64,000 nt of DNA from Mycoplasma sp. 1018B (lineage in GTDB: Bacteria; Bacillota_I; Bacilli_A; Mycoplasmatales; Metamycoplasmataceae), in assembly GCF_024582675.1 (NCBI RefSeq), contig NZ_CP102084.1:1-64000 (forward strand), in the 5' to 3' direction. The notes below the pieces were generated by a model. The model saw only the letters and a list, made by a program, of their open reading frames with translations, was not told where the DNA came from and ran no database searches. A program made the translations under genes and the position numbers. Positions 31,326 to 41,832 of this stretch are shown in pieces. Every line of letters begins with the position of its first letter. Position 1 is the first letter of the stretch.

Positions 31326-31772
31326 ATGATTAAAAAAGCAGGAAAAGATGCATGAAATGTTGTTAAACGTGGCAACATGTTCATGTTAGCTATTGGTTTA
31401 TTATTAGGTACTTCTTTTAATGCGGTTGTAAGTTCTTTAGCTAATCATGTAATAATGGCAGCTATAGCTAAAGTTTTAAATACAGGTGGTTTAGAACAAT
31501 GAGAAGTAAATGGTATATTTATTGGTAAATTTTTAGCAGCCTTAATATCATTTTTAATTGTTGCAATAATTATTTTTATAGCTTTATGAACAACATTTAT
31601 AATAATCGAAGTTATAAGAAAAAATAAAGAAAAATTTTTTAAAAAAACCTCACAAGAATCTAAACAAATAGAAGAAACACAGACTGTAAAAGAACCAACG
31701 ACAGAAGAATTAATTTTAGAAGAATTAAAAAATTTAAATAACAACATAACTAATTTAAAAAATTCAAAATAA
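31326..31772 (+). CDS. mscL: Large-conductance mechanosensitive channel MscL
   Basis: 148 residues. Starts MIKKAGKDAWNVVKRGNMF. The first helix LAIGLLLGTSFNAVVSSLAN is the conserved pore helix, an extracellular loop follows, and the second helix FLAALISFLIVAIIIFIALW leads into a charged cytoplasmic helix (LILEELKNLNNNITNLK). It opens under membrane tension to release solutes in osmotic downshock. No ribosome site; an extended -10 (TGGCATAAT, 31311-31319) ends 6 bases before ATG, so the mRNA is probably leaderless. Confidence 0.9.
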
Positions 31773-31773
31773 T

Positions 31774-31802
31774 AAAAAGGCATTTGAAATAAATGCCTTT
31801 TT
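31774..31802. terminator. Bidirectional terminator, mscL / deoB
   Basis: Perfect 12-bp arms AAAAAGGCATTT (31774-31785) and complement (31791-31802), 5-base loop. Ends mscL (+) and deoB (-). Confidence 0.9.
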
Positions 31803-31803
31803 A

Positions 31804-32994
31804 TTAAATTAATTGATCAAAAATATCATCACCTGTTTCAGTTACAATTGGTAAATCTCAATTACGAGCGATTATATTTCCAGCTGTTCCTAAACCATTT
31901 ACATCATTTAAAACTCTTGGTTTTTTAAATGATTTTGAAAAAATTGTTAGAGGTAATAATTCTCTAGTGTGATTAAAACCAGGATAAAGTGGGTCATTAC
32001 CATGATCACTAGTCATAATTAATAAATCATCTTCATTCATTACATTAATTAATTTTGCTAATTTAGTATCTAAAGTTGCTATATTAGATGCATAACCGTC
32101 TACATCTCTTCTATGACCATAATGTGAATCAAATTGAACTAAATTAGTAAATATAAGACCTTGTGTTTCAGGATCTGAAGCTAATTTAATAGTAATATCC
32201 ATTCCATCAGCATCACCTTGTGAAGGAAAATGTTTTGAAATTCCCTGCCCAACATAAATATCATTAATTTTACCTACACTAATAGTAGGAATATTATTAT
32301 CCATTAAAGAATTTAATATTAATTTTGGTGGTTTATTTGCATAATCATGACGATTAAAAGTTCTTACATATTTACCATCTTCTCCTGTGATAAATGGTCT
32401 AACTATAATTCTTCCTACATTTCATTCAGGTTTAGAAGAACAAATTTGACGTGCTAATTTACCATAACGATATAAGTTGTCTAAACCTATTCATTCTTCA
32501 TGTGCGGCAATTTGTAATACAGAATCATTAGAAGTATAAACTATAATAGCTCCTGTTTCTTGTTGTTCTTTTGCCAATTCATCAATAATTGCAGTTCCAG
32601 AAGCAGTTTTATTTCCTATTATTTTTCTATTATCAAAAGCTTTTTCTAATTCAGCAATTAAATCAAGAGGAAAACCATTTTCAGCAAAAGTTGGGAAAGG
32701 AACATTAGTTTTAATTCCCATCATTTCTCAATGTCCTGCTAATGTATCTTTAGCATTAGAAACTTCTTGTACTCTGGCAACATATGCTTTCGGTTCTTTA
32801 ACATGATAATTACCATCAAGAGTAGTAATATTTCCTATTCCTAATTTTTTTCAAGTATCAATATGGAAAAGAGCAGATTTAGAAGCAGATAAAATGGTGT
32901 TTGCTCCTTTATCACCAAAACTTTTTTGATCTCTATCTGGACCAATTCCAAGCCCATCAGTTACAATCATAAAAATTCTTTTAAATTTAGGCAT
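31804..32994 (-). CDS. deoB: Phosphopentomutase DeoB
   Basis: 396 residues. Metal-binding [10 protein letters not shown] at the N-terminus, GDKGANT, TLAGHWEMMG near residue 90, [27 protein letters not shown] near 165, and the late metal sites [10 protein letters not shown] and MTSDHGNDP. It converts (deoxy)ribose 1-phosphate to 5-phosphate in nucleoside salvage, which fits with the nucleoside transporter operon in this window. Ribosome site ATAGGAGAA. The alkaline-phosphatase fold could suggest GpmI, but the motifs are DeoB. Confidence 0.93.
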
Positions 32995-33033
32995 AAATTC
33001 TCCTATAAATTTTCTAAATTATTATATCTATAA

Positions 33034-34014
33034 TTATATTTTATTTTTTTCTTTTAAATATCTTTCCACTTCTTCGTTACAATCTTTAATTACATCATCT
33101 ATATCATCAAAAGAAGTTAACATTGAGCCAGAAGCTCTTTCATGTCCGCCTCCGCCTCATTTAATTGCTACATTTCTTACGATTGGACCATTAGAGCGAT
33201 ATTCCACTCTTATTCTTCCATCTTCTTCTTCTAAAAATTGTACTCAAAGAGGAAAACCAACAATATTACCTATGGAATTTACTCTAACACATTCATTAGG
33301 TTTTTTATTAAGTTGTTGAATAGTAGCGTAATTAATAGTAGTATAGGCTACTTTTCCAACAGTTTTTAAATTTGCTAATAAAATCGATTGTAATTTTAAA
33401 TCAGAAAATTGTGTAGCTGCTAACCCTGAAAAAATTTTTTCAGCATCAAGATTTTGCTCATATAAATATGCTGCTAATTCATGAGTTCGTGCAGAAACAT
33501 CATTAAATGAAAATCTTCCACTATCAGTTACTAATCCTAAAAAAACATAATTAGCTGCTTGTTGGTTAAATTGTCAATTATTTTGAAAAGCTAATTCAGC
33601 AATCATTTCGCAAGCTGCTATTCTTGATGATTCCACTCACCGCGTACATTGGTCTAAATCATCTTCATTAGGATGATGATCAATACGTATAGTTTCAGCA
33701 AAAAGATTTTTATCTAAAAGTTCTCTTGCTTCAATTCTTTCTTTAAAATTAGCATCAACTATTACAGCTAAAGATTTTTTTAAAATGTTTTCATTAGGAT
33801 ATTGATCAAAATTAAATTTCATAAAGTTACTAAAAGCACCTTTACTATCTCCTACTGCATAAATTTGTTTACTAGGATAATTTAATTTTAATAATTCTTT
33901 TAAACCAAATTGACTACCTAAACAATCTCCATCAGGTCTAATATGATGAAAAATAACAATTGAATCGTATTTTTCAATTTTTTCAGTTATTTCTTGTCAA
34001 GAACCTATATGCAT
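33034..34014 (-). CDS. DHH/DHHA1 phosphoesterase (NrnA-like), copy 2
   Basis: 326 residues. DHH domain: FHHIRPDGDCLGSQFGLKEL near the N-terminus, AVIVDANFKERIEARE, and RIDHHPNEDD. DHHA1 domain ends in GGGGHERASGSM. Family members degrade short RNA oligomers (nanoRNase), dephosphorylate pAp, or cleave cyclic dinucleotides. ATG overlaps the stop of copy 1 in TAATG, so tightly coupled. The two copies share long identical blocks such as FHHIRPDGDCLGSQ, a tandem duplication. Confidence 0.9.
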
Positions 34015-34982
34015 TATTTATTCTCTCAATCTATAATAGCTTGATTTAAATGTTTTAATACTTGTGGTATTTGTTCAAAAGAATCTAAAGTAATACCAGC
34101 AGCATTATCATGTCCGCCCCCGCCGTAAAGTTTAGCTATATTATTAACTTTAGGACCATTTGAACGCAATCTTCCTCTTACTTTACCGTCAGGAAGTTGA
34201 ATAAAAAAAGCTCAACATGAATTATTTTCAATATTAGCTAATTCATTAACAAAACTTGCTGCTTTAAGATTATCAAAATTAAATTTTTCTAAAATTTCAT
34301 TAGTTACTGAATAATATAAAACCCGACCTTCCTTTTTAAAGTTTTGTAAAATTTCACCAATAAATTTTAAATCACTAATTGAACGTTTGTTTAATTCTAA
34401 ATAAATAGAACCTGGGTTTAATTCAGCTTGTTCATATAAAAAGGCAGTCAATTTGTGTGTTCTAGCTGAAGTTTCCGCATACATAAATCTACCGCTATCT
34501 GTAACAATTCCTAAATAAATGTGACGAGCAGCTTTAGCATTAACTTTTCATTTTGCATCATAAGCAATTTGAGCGATCATTTCTGCAGCAGCTGCATAAT
34601 ATTCGTCAACTCATAAATAGTCATATTCAATATCGCTACCATTTGGGTGATGATCTATTCTTAAAGTAGCTGTTGTTTTTTTCTCTAATAATAATTGTGC
34701 TGTTTCGATTCTATCGCTAGATGAAGCATCAACTACAATACCTAAAGAATTATTAAAATCAATGGTTTCTATTTCATCATATTCATAATTCATAAAATTA
34801 AATACATTAGCATTATTACCTGGAGTAAAAACTTTTTTGTTAGGGAAATTTAGTCTAATTAATTCAGCTAATCCAGCTTGACTACCTAAACAATCTCCAT
34901 CAGGTCTAATGTGGTGAAAAATAATTATATTATCATATTTTTCAATGGCATCAATTGCTATTTTTGATGAACCTATTATCAT
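34014..34982 (-). CDS. DHH/DHHA1 phosphoesterase (NrnA/MgpA-like), copy 1
   Basis: 322 residues. FHHIRPDGDCLGSQAGLAEL, GIVVDASSSDRIETAQ and RIDHHPNGSD give the DHH metal-binding set; DHHA1 has the loop GGGGHDNAAGI, differing from copy 2 (HERASG). First gene of a probable unit with copy 2 and deoB. AAGGAGATT precedes ATG. Its substrate may differ from copy 2 given the different DHHA1 loop; that is inference. Confidence 0.9.
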
Positions 34983-35047
34983 AAAAAATCTCCTTAAGTT
35001 AGATTAAAAATAATTACAATTAAATTATAGATTTAGATTAAAAAAAT

Positions 35048-35083
35048 AAAACACATTTATATATTTTTAAATTTATGTGTTTT
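35048..35083 (-). terminator. Terminator of recO-membrane protein unit
   Basis: Arms AAAACACAT (35048-35056) and complement (35075-35083), followed on the minus strand by TTATTTTTT. It overlaps the last codons of the membrane-protein gene. Confidence 0.8.
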
Positions 35084-35923
35084 ATAGGAAATTTTAAAAA
35101 CTCATTTTCAAAAATAACCAATAGCAACAATAAAAAAGAAAAAAACAATCACTATTAATATATTTAAAAAAATAATTAAAGCTAGATTAGAACCGCTATA
35201 AAAAAGAGGTTGAGCAAAATTTAAAAATGAATACATGTATAAATTTAAATGTTTAAATAAATTAATATTAACTTGCATATTTATTTCTAATAAATTTTTA
35301 GTATCTAAAGCAATAAAAAATGTTATTAAAGCAAAAAAATAAAAAAGAAGAACAGGTATTGTTGCTAATCAAATTTGTTTTTGACTTATTTGCATATTCT
35401 TTTTATTAATAAATAAAATAATTAAACTTAATAAAGGATTTATTAAGTGAACCAAAATAGAAGATAATAAACCAATATCTTGATATTTACCATTTTTTAA
35501 ACTATCAGGAAAAATTAAGATTCAAAAAACTATTAAAGTAATAGTGATAAATTGATTAGACATAAAAAGCATTTGCTTAATTAAAATGTTTTTGTTAAAA
35601 ATTAAAAACATTATTAAAGCAACAACTACAAAGGTGTTGGATAAATAAGTAAATGTTGCTGTATTAAATCAAAATCTAGCTATCATTTGAGGTAATAAAA
35701 TTGCATTTTTTTCAGATAAAAGATCATTTTTAGTTTCTAATTTTAAATTTAAAAAAGCATTGTTAATATTTTTTGTTTGATTTATTCAATTTGTAATTGC
35801 TGCCACAAATAAAGAAATAATAATAATAGAAGTTAAAATGAAAGTTATTTTATATATTATTTCTTGTTTTTTAAATCAAGCAAAAATATTTATTAAATTT
35901 TTATTTTGACTTTTTGATCTCAT
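35057..35923 (-). CDS. Hypothetical multi-helix membrane protein
   Basis: 288 residues with about six helices, among them IIIISLFVAAITN, FVVVALIMFLIFN, ITITLIVFWILIFP, LLSLIILFI and LIIFLNILIVIVFFFFIVAI. The helices are separated by short loops; a region of about 35 residues after helix 1 is polar. It resembles the uncharacterised membrane proteins of the M. agalactiae MAGa3780 type, by general pattern only. Its ATG lies inside the recO 3' end, a 31-base overlap, so it is co-expressed with recO. Function unknown. Confidence 0.7.
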
Positions 35924-36618
35924 GATAAATAAATACCATGCCTTTCATAATGAGTTAATAAATGTTGATAAATAAATGTATCTATTTCAATACTTACTAA
36001 TTTAATATATTTATCATAGTTGAATTTACAATAATAAATTAGTTCTAATATTTTACTACTTAAAAAAACATTTTTATTATGTTTATAGCATTCAAAACCG
36101 CCATTATAAAAATCAAAGTTAGAAATTTTTTCTCTCGAAGAACAAATATGACAACCATTAAAAATCGGTTCAATTCCTAAATCAGACAAACCTTGCATTA
36201 ATAAGTAAGTTTTTACAAAATTTAACTCAGTACTTGATAATTGACTAATATGATTAATAATATTTTTATATTCAAAAAAAATTTTTGTTGTTTTATTAAA
36301 AGCAAAAGCATTTAAAAAATTACTTATTTTAATAATAAATTCTAATAAATCATTTCTTTTATAATCAAGAGTAGTTAATAATGTGGCTTTTTTTAATTTA
36401 CTTAAACTATGAACATAACGAGAAGGAAAATATTCTATGTTGATTAATTGACCTATAAGCAAATTAGCTCGATTTTTAGAATGAGCTTTATTTATGCCTT
36501 TGGCTAATAAATTAAAAATACCATTTTCTGACATTACTTTAATAATACAATCATTTTCATTAGCACTTAGATCATTTATTTCTAACAAGATAACTTCTTG
36601 AGTAATAACATTATTCAT
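35893..36618 (-). CDS. recO: DNA repair protein RecO
   Basis: 241 residues including a C-terminal extension through TGA (Trp) at 35920. N-terminal OB-fold: VILLEINDLSANENDCIIKV, GIFNLLAKG, then the helical domain. The zinc-site pair CHIC and ECYKH is a C-C-C-H variant of the usual four cysteines. It helps RecR load RecA. AAGGAAAT before ATG. Divergent from the Asp23-like gene at 36707. Confidence 0.88.
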
Positions 36619-36706
36619 ATATTTCCTTAGTTAATTTAATTATAGTATTATTTGGTAAAATGTTATAATTACTAAATTATTAGTAAATGACATTATAGGA
36701 GTATTA

Positions 36707-37000
36707 ATGGATCAAAAACAAAATGAAATATTAGATTTATTCATTGATGTTTTATCTTCAACACCTGGTGTTGCACGAATTATAAAAAAAGATTTGAACA
36801 AATATAATTATTTTAATGATATTAATGTCGAATATAATAATGGAGTTTGAAATTTTACTGTTTCTTTAATTATTTTAGAAAATGCTAATTGTAAAGATAT
36901 TTTAACATCAATAAGTTCCTTATTAAATTACAAACTAAAAATGAATAAAATGAAATTAGGAAAGTTAAATATTTTTATAGAAGGAATTAACAATGATTAA
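36707..37000 (+). CDS. Short Asp23/YloU-like protein
   Basis: 97 residues with one TGA Trp. STPGVARIIKKDL matches the conserved PGVA of the Asp23/Gls24/YloU family, and VWNFTVSLIILENANCKDI fits the following beta strands. In Firmicutes yloU precedes yloV (fakA), as here: the stop overlaps the fakA-like start by 8 bases. TATAAT at 36664 and TAGGAGTATTA before ATG. Role unknown; the family is linked to envelope or fatty acid functions by neighbourhood. Confidence 0.7.
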
Positions 37001-38612
37001 AAATATGGATGGTCAGTTATTTGCAGCTTTAGTTTTATCAGGTTCAAATAATTTATATAATAATAAAAATAAAATTGATGCTTTAAATGTTTTTCCTGTT
37101 CCTGATGGAGATACAGGAACTAATATGTCTTATACTTTAGAAGCTGCGGCAAAAATAATTACAAATTTGAATACTAAAAATTTATCTGAAGTTTCTTCAA
37201 AAATTGCCAAAGCTATGCTTTTTGGTGCTAGAGGTAATTCTGGTGTAATCTTAAGTCAAATTTTTAAAGGTTTTGCAATAGGTTTTGAAAATAAAGAAAG
37301 CGTTAGTGTTTTAGAATTATTAGAAGCTTTTAAAGCAGCTACTAATAAGGCATATTCATCGGTTATTAAACCAATTGAAGGTACAATTTTAACAGTGATA
37401 AAAGAAATAACAGAAAATTTAGAAAAAAATATTGATCAAAGTACTTCTTTTAATGATTTTTTTAAATTAGTTGTGCAATTTGCAAGAGTTTCATGTGATA
37501 ATACACCAAATAAGTTAAAAGTTTTAAGAGAAGTTGGTGTAACTGATTCTGGTGGTGAAGGTTTATACACTATTTTAGTCGGCATGAATAGTGCATTAAA
37601 TGGACAAAAAATAGAAATTTCCAGCGAAAATAATTCCATCGAAACTTTTGTTAGCGATAATGAAATTTATGAGGGCGAGTTTGGTTATTGCACAGAATTT
37701 ATTTTAGAATTAACTAATAAAAATGAATTTGATAAAAATAATTTTGAAAAAAATTTAAAGAAAAAAGCTAATTCATTAGTTGTTGTGCAAGATGATGAAA
37801 TTGTTAAAGTTCATGGCCATACTTTAAAACCTGGTGATTTATTAAACTACGGACAAAAATTTGGAGAATTTGTTAAAATCAAGTCTGAAAATATGACCAA
37901 ACAAGCAATTGAATCTAAAAATAAAAATATTGTTCATAATAGTGATGATTCAGAAAGTGAATGTGCAATTATTTCATGTAATTTAGGATCGGGCATAATT
38001 GAAAGAATGATTAGTTTAGGAACCGATGCAATTATTGAAAGCGGACAAACTCAAAACCCTTCAGCTAAAGATATTATCGACGCGATAAATAAAGTAAAAG
38101 CAAAAAATGTTTTTATATTACCAAATAACTCTAACATTTTCTTAACAGCTCAACAAGCTGCAACAACTATACAAGATAAACAAGTTTATGTAATTAATAC
38201 AAAAAGTCAAATTCAAGGTTTTAATGCTATTTTGAATTTTAATAAAGATGATAGTGCTAAAAATAATTTAGAAACCATTAATTCAGCAATAAAAAATGTT
38301 ATTAGTGGGGAAATAACTCAATCAATTAGAAATACTAAATTACATGGTGTCAAAATTAAAGAAGGTGAATTTATAGGAATAGCAAATTCTAAAATTCTCA
38401 CCTCAAAAAACAATTATTTAGAAGCAGCGAAAGAATTAATTAATAAAACAATAACTAAAAATAGTGAATTTGTGACTATATATTATGGTAATGAAGCTAC
38501 AGAAGAGGATGCACAAGTTTTAGAAACATATATTAATAATGAATTTAATTTAGATGTAGAAATTGTTGATGGTAATCAACCTACGTATCATTTTTTAATA
38601 GGAATTGAATAA
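36993..38612 (+). CDS. DAK/DhaL-domain kinase, YloV/FakA-like
   Basis: 539 residues. DhaL nucleotide-binding domain: ALNVFPVPDGDTGTNMSYT (residues 29-47, metal-binding Asp cluster) and GARGNSGVILSQIFKG. The middle and C-terminal domains match the DegV-associated FakA layout (VVQDDEIVKVHGHT; VFILPNNSNIFLTAQQAA). FakA phosphorylates exogenous fatty acids held by FakB for transfer to PlsX/PlsY, consistent with the overlapping plsX downstream. The stop shares bases with the plsX ATG (TAATG). Confidence 0.88.
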   Translation: MIKNMDGQLFAALVLSGSNNLYNNKNKIDALNVFPVPDGDTGTNMSYTLEAAAKIITNLNTKNLSEVSSKIAKAMLFGARGNSGVILSQIFKGFAIGFENKESVSVLELLEAFKAATNKAYSSVIKPIEGTILTVIKEITENLEKNIDQSTSFNDFFKLVVQFARVSCDNTPNKLKVLREVGVTDSGGEGLYTILVGMNSALNGQKIEISSENNSIETFVSDNEIYEGEFGYCTEFILELTNKNEFDKNNFEKNLKKKANSLVVVQDDEIVKVHGHTLKPGDLLNYGQKFGEFVKIKSENMTKQAIESKNKNIVHNSDDSESECAIISCNLGSGIIERMISLGTDAIIESGQTQNPSAKDIIDAINKVKAKNVFILPNNSNIFLTAQQAATTIQDKQVYVINTKSQIQGFNAILNFNKDDSAKNNLETINSAIKNVISGEITQSIRNTKLHGVKIKEGEFIGIANSKILTSKNNYLEAAKELINKTITKNSEFVTIYYGNEATEEDAQVLETYINNEFNLDVEIVDGNQPTYHFLIGIE

Positions 38613-39610
38613 TGAAAAAATTTAAAATAGCTTTTGATTTAAATGGCAATGATAATGGCATTAAAGCTGGATTAGTAGCTTCTAAAAATTTTTTAGAACA
38701 AAATAATAATTTCCATATTTATTTATTAGGCAATGAAGAAGAAATAAAAAATTTTTACAATAATAATTTACCTAACAATTTGACAATTGTTAATAATTCT
38801 TTAGTTTCTCAAGATAAAAAAAATTTAAGAAAAGCTTTGCACGAGAATACATCAATGAACGTGGCAATTGATTTATTAGCTAACAATGAAGTTAATGCGG
38901 TATTATCTTCTGGAGACTCAGGTTTATATTTATCAGCTGCAACATTAAAATTAAAAAGATTACAAGGAGTTTCAAGACCGGCATTTATGCCTGTTATGCC
39001 TACTATAAAAGGCAAAAAATTTTTATTATTAGATGTTGGTGCTAATATTGAAACTAAAGCAGATTATTTAGTTGAATGAGCAAAAATAGCTAATGTATTT
39101 GCTAAAAAAATTTTAAATGTTTTAGAACCAAAAATAGCATTATTAAATATAGGTACTGAAGATTATAAAGGCATTGATATAATTAAAGAAGCTAATTATT
39201 TATTAAAAAATGAAGAACAAATTAATTATCTTGGTTTTGTTGAAACAAGAGATATTTTAAATTATACATGTGATGTTGCTTTGATTGATGGCTATGGTGG
39301 TAATTTAGTTTTAAAAAGTTTAGAAGGCGCTATTTTATCTTTTAAGGATTTATTAAAAAATAAAATTAAAACTAAATTTATAAGAAAAATTGGTTATTTA
39401 TTTTTAAAAGGAGCTTTTAAAGATGTGGCTGAAACATTAGATTATCGTAATGTTGGTGCTGCTTGAGTAATTGGTGTTAATGGCGTGATAATTAAATCAC
39501 ATGGTTCAAGTGATAACAAAGCTTATTTAGGAGCATTAAATCAAATTAAAATTGCTTTAGAAAATAATATTTTAGAAAATGTAAAAAAAGAATTAAACAT
39601 AAATGATTAA
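38612..39610 (+). CDS. plsX: Phosphate acyltransferase PlsX
   Basis: 332 residues, one frame with TGA Trp codons. AFDLNGNDNGIKAGLVAS at the N-terminus, the block AVLSSGDSGLYLSAATLKL near residue 95, RPAFMPVMPT, and LLDVGANIETKADYLVEW are characteristic. It makes acyl-phosphate for lysophosphatidic acid synthesis. The usual DxMGGD start motif appears here as DLNGNDNG. Overlaps rnc by 8 bases; order FakA-like, plsX, rnc is typical. Confidence 0.92.
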
Positions 39611-40289
39611 TCAAGATAAATTCAATGAATTTCTAAAAAAATATAATATAGAAATTAAAAATTTTAATTATTTTCAAGAAGCATTAACTCATAATTCTTA
39701 CATTAAATTTCAAGCCAAAAATAAAAACATTAAAAACTATCAAACATTAGAATTTCTTGGAGATTCTATTTTACAATTTCTTGTTTCAGTATTTTTATAT
39801 AAAAATCATAATGAATTAGAACAAGGTAAATTAACTTTGTTACGTTCTAAAATGGTAAATACCAAAAATTTAAATGAATTATCTCATGAATTAAAATTAT
39901 TGGATTTTTTACTTACTGCATCAGGTAAAATGTCAATAGAAGTTAAAAAAAGTGAAAAAGTAGGAGCAGATATTTTTGAATCCCTTGTTGGAGCCATTTT
40001 TTTAGATCAAGGTTTGGAAAAAACAATTAATTTTTTAAAACAAACATTATTTCCTACAGTAAATAAATTTAATGTTGAAAATTTAAAAGACTTTAAATCA
40101 CAACTACAAGAATATATGCAAAGTTTTTCTAAAAAAACTGTTAATTATCAAACTATTTCTATAAATAATGATCATTTTGAAGCAAAAGCAATTCATAATA
40201 ATAATACTTATGGTGTAGGCATAGGTAAAAATAAATTAGAAGCAGAAGAAAATGCAGCAAAAAATGCGTTAGAAAAATTAAAAAAATAA
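39603..40289 (+). CDS. rnc: Ribonuclease III
   Basis: 228 residues. Catalytic signature TLEFLGDSILQFLVS (residues 48-62) with the essential Glu and Asp, second metal site EKVGADIFESLVGAIFLDQG near 117, C-terminal dsRNA-binding domain with GVGIGKNKLEAEENAAKNAL. Processes rRNA and structured mRNAs; the many hairpins in this window are possible substrates. Ends with a strong terminator overlapping its stop. Confidence 0.96.
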   Translation: MINQDKFNEFLKKYNIEIKNFNYFQEALTHNSYIKFQAKNKNIKNYQTLEFLGDSILQFLVSVFLYKNHNELEQGKLTLLRSKMVNTKNLNELSHELKLLDFLLTASGKMSIEVKKSEKVGADIFESLVGAIFLDQGLEKTINFLKQTLFPTVNKFNVENLKDFKSQLQEYMQSFSKKTVNYQTISINNDHFEAKAIHNNNTYGVGIGKNKLEAEENAAKNALEKLKK

Positions 40290-40311
40290 CTTGTTTTTAA
40301 TAAGTTATTTT
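40283..40311. terminator. Terminator rnc / small membrane protein
   Basis: AAAATAACTT (40283-40292) with complement (40302-40311), then T-run; the rnc stop lies in the left arm. Also close to the end of the convergent gene at 40319. Confidence 0.8.
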
Positions 40312-40318
40312 TTAAAAA

Positions 40319-40648
40319 TTAAAATGCCGACATTTTTTCATTAAATATAAAAATTAATAAAATTAAAATTATTATTAAAATCAATAAAACACTTACAGTA
40401 GTTCATAAAATAATAGAAGATCATATAATTCTTTTTTTATTATTTTTCAAATGTTTATCTGAATGGTCAATTATATCAACAGTACTGTGATACAATTTTT
40501 CTTTATGTTCATCATACAAAAAATCTAATTCGTCTCTATGATAAATTTTTAATTTTTCAGCATCTATTATTGATGAAGATATAAAAACATCATTATCTTT
40601 TAAAACAATTTTATTTTTCTTTTCATTAATAGTGGTTTTATTGTTCAT
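40319..40648 (-). CDS. Small tail-anchored membrane protein, unknown
   Basis: 109 residues. Charged N-terminal region (about 75 residues, D/E/K/H rich: EKLKIYHRDELDFLYDEHKE) and one C-terminal helix (ILWTTVSVLLILIIILILFIF) ending NEKMSAF. No family recognised. ATG at 40648 chosen because the 17 residues possible upstream lie close to the dnaJ promoter and operator. Divergent from dnaJ; the CIRCE-like operator lies 45 bases upstream and could affect both genes. Confidence 0.6.
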
Positions 40649-40692
40649 ATTATTATGATAACAAAAATAAAATAGAAAGAAAATATTTAATT

Positions 40693-40719
40693 TTAGCATT
40701 TTTAAATTTCTTGTGCTAA
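40693..40719 (+). promoter_or_regulatory. CIRCE-like operator and -10 box of dnaJ
   Basis: Inverted repeat TTAGCA-N15-TGCTAA in the exact 9-9-9 geometry of the HrcA operator CIRCE (consensus TTAGCACTC-N9-GAGTGCTAA); 14 of 18 consensus positions match and the arms extend to 8 bp (TTTTAGCA / TGCTAAAA). The right arm overlaps an extended -10 (TGCTAAAAT, hexamer 40717-40722), 6 bases before ATG. Confidence 0.75.
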
Positions 40720-40728
40720 AATAAATTT

Positions 40729-41832
40729 ATGTCAAAAAAAGATCTTTATCAAATTCTAGGTGTTAACAAAAATGCTACACAACAAGAAATTAAAAATGCT
40801 TATCGTAAATTAGCAATGCAATATCATCCAGACAAACTAAAAGATGGTACAAGTGATCAAAAAATGCAAGAACTTAATGCTGCTTATGAAGTATTAAGCG
40901 ATCCTGAAAAAAGAAATAATTATGACCGTTTTGGTAATGCTGATGGTCAAGCTAATTTTCAAAATATGGATTTTGGAAATTTTACAGGTGGTTTTAATTT
41001 TAGTGATATTTTCGGTGATTTTTTTAGTTCATTCGGTAGTAGACAAAATAGAAAAAATCATGGTCCTATCAGAGGTCAAGATATTGAAGTTGAAATGACT
41101 ATTGATTTTTTATCTGCAGTTTTAGGCAAACAAATTAAGCAAACACTTAATAAATATGAATTATGTTCTAAATGTAATGGTACAGGAGCACAAAATCCTA
41201 ATTCAATACAAACCTGTAATAAATGTTCAGGCACAGGTAATATTCATGTTGAATTAAATACTCCATTTGGTAAAACTATAAGAGTTCAACAATGTACCAA
41301 CTGCTATGGAACAGGAAAAATAATTAAAGAAAAGTGTACGAATTGTTATGGAAATATTTATATAGAAAAAACTAAAATAGTAACTTTTGATATACAACCA
41401 GGAACATTATCAGGTGATCAAATGAAACTGGATGGTTTTGGAGAAAAAGGACAAAATGGAGCTCCTTCTGGTAATATGTATATTTCTTTTAGAGTTAGAG
41501 AACATAAATTTTATAAAAATGATAGGTTAAATATATATGCTACTGTACCTGTTTCATTTTTAGATATCATTAAAGAAAATACTATTTTAATTCCGTCACC
41601 TTATGGTCCTTTTGAATATAAATTAAAAAATAATTTAAGAGATAAAGATAGAATTGTTATAAAAAATAAAGGAATTAAAAAAGGTTCAAAAATAGGAGAT
41701 TATATTATTACATTTAATATTATTTTGCCTAATTTTTCAAGTAGAGATTTTAAAAAAATGTCAAATCTTTTAATTGAATTTAATGATGATTCTAATCAAA
41801 ATTTAATAAAAGAAGTAGAAAAAATTAAATAA
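40729..41832 (+). CDS. dnaJ: Chaperone DnaJ
   Basis: 367 residues. J domain with HPD in YHPDKL (near residue 32), then a G/F-rich stretch (NFTGGFNFSDIFGDFFSS). Zinc region has four repeats: CSKCNGTG, CNKCSGTG, CTNCYGTG and CTNCYGNI, the last lacking its final Gly. C-terminal substrate-binding domains follow (GEKGQNGAPSGNMYISF). It delivers substrates to DnaK. No Shine-Dalgarno; probably leaderless, with a CIRCE-like site at the promoter. Stop and the next ATG overlap. Confidence 0.96.
   Translation: MSKKDLYQILGVNKNATQQEIKNAYRKLAMQYHPDKLKDGTSDQKMQELNAAYEVLSDPEKRNNYDRFGNADGQANFQNMDFGNFTGGFNFSDIFGDFFSSFGSRQNRKNHGPIRGQDIEVEMTIDFLSAVLGKQIKQTLNKYELCSKCNGTGAQNPNSIQTCNKCSGTGNIHVELNTPFGKTIRVQQCTNCYGTGKIIKEKCTNCYGNIYIEKTKIVTFDIQPGTLSGDQMKLDGFGEKGQNGAPSGNMYISFRVREHKFYKNDRLNIYATVPVSFLDIIKENTILIPSPYGPFEYKLKNNLRDKDRIVIKNKGIKKGSKIGDYIITFNIILPNFSSRDFKKMSNLLIEFNDDSNQNLIKEVEKIK

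Noticed and set aside
31445-31783. Minus-strand open frame over mscL
   Set aside because: Antisense to a clear mscL; its start lies in the mscL/deoB terminator.
31804-32994. Phosphoglycerate mutase (GpmI) as identity of this gene
   Set aside because: Same alkaline-phosphatase fold, but the motifs GHWEMMG, KTASGT and [13 protein letters not shown] belong to phosphopentomutase DeoB.
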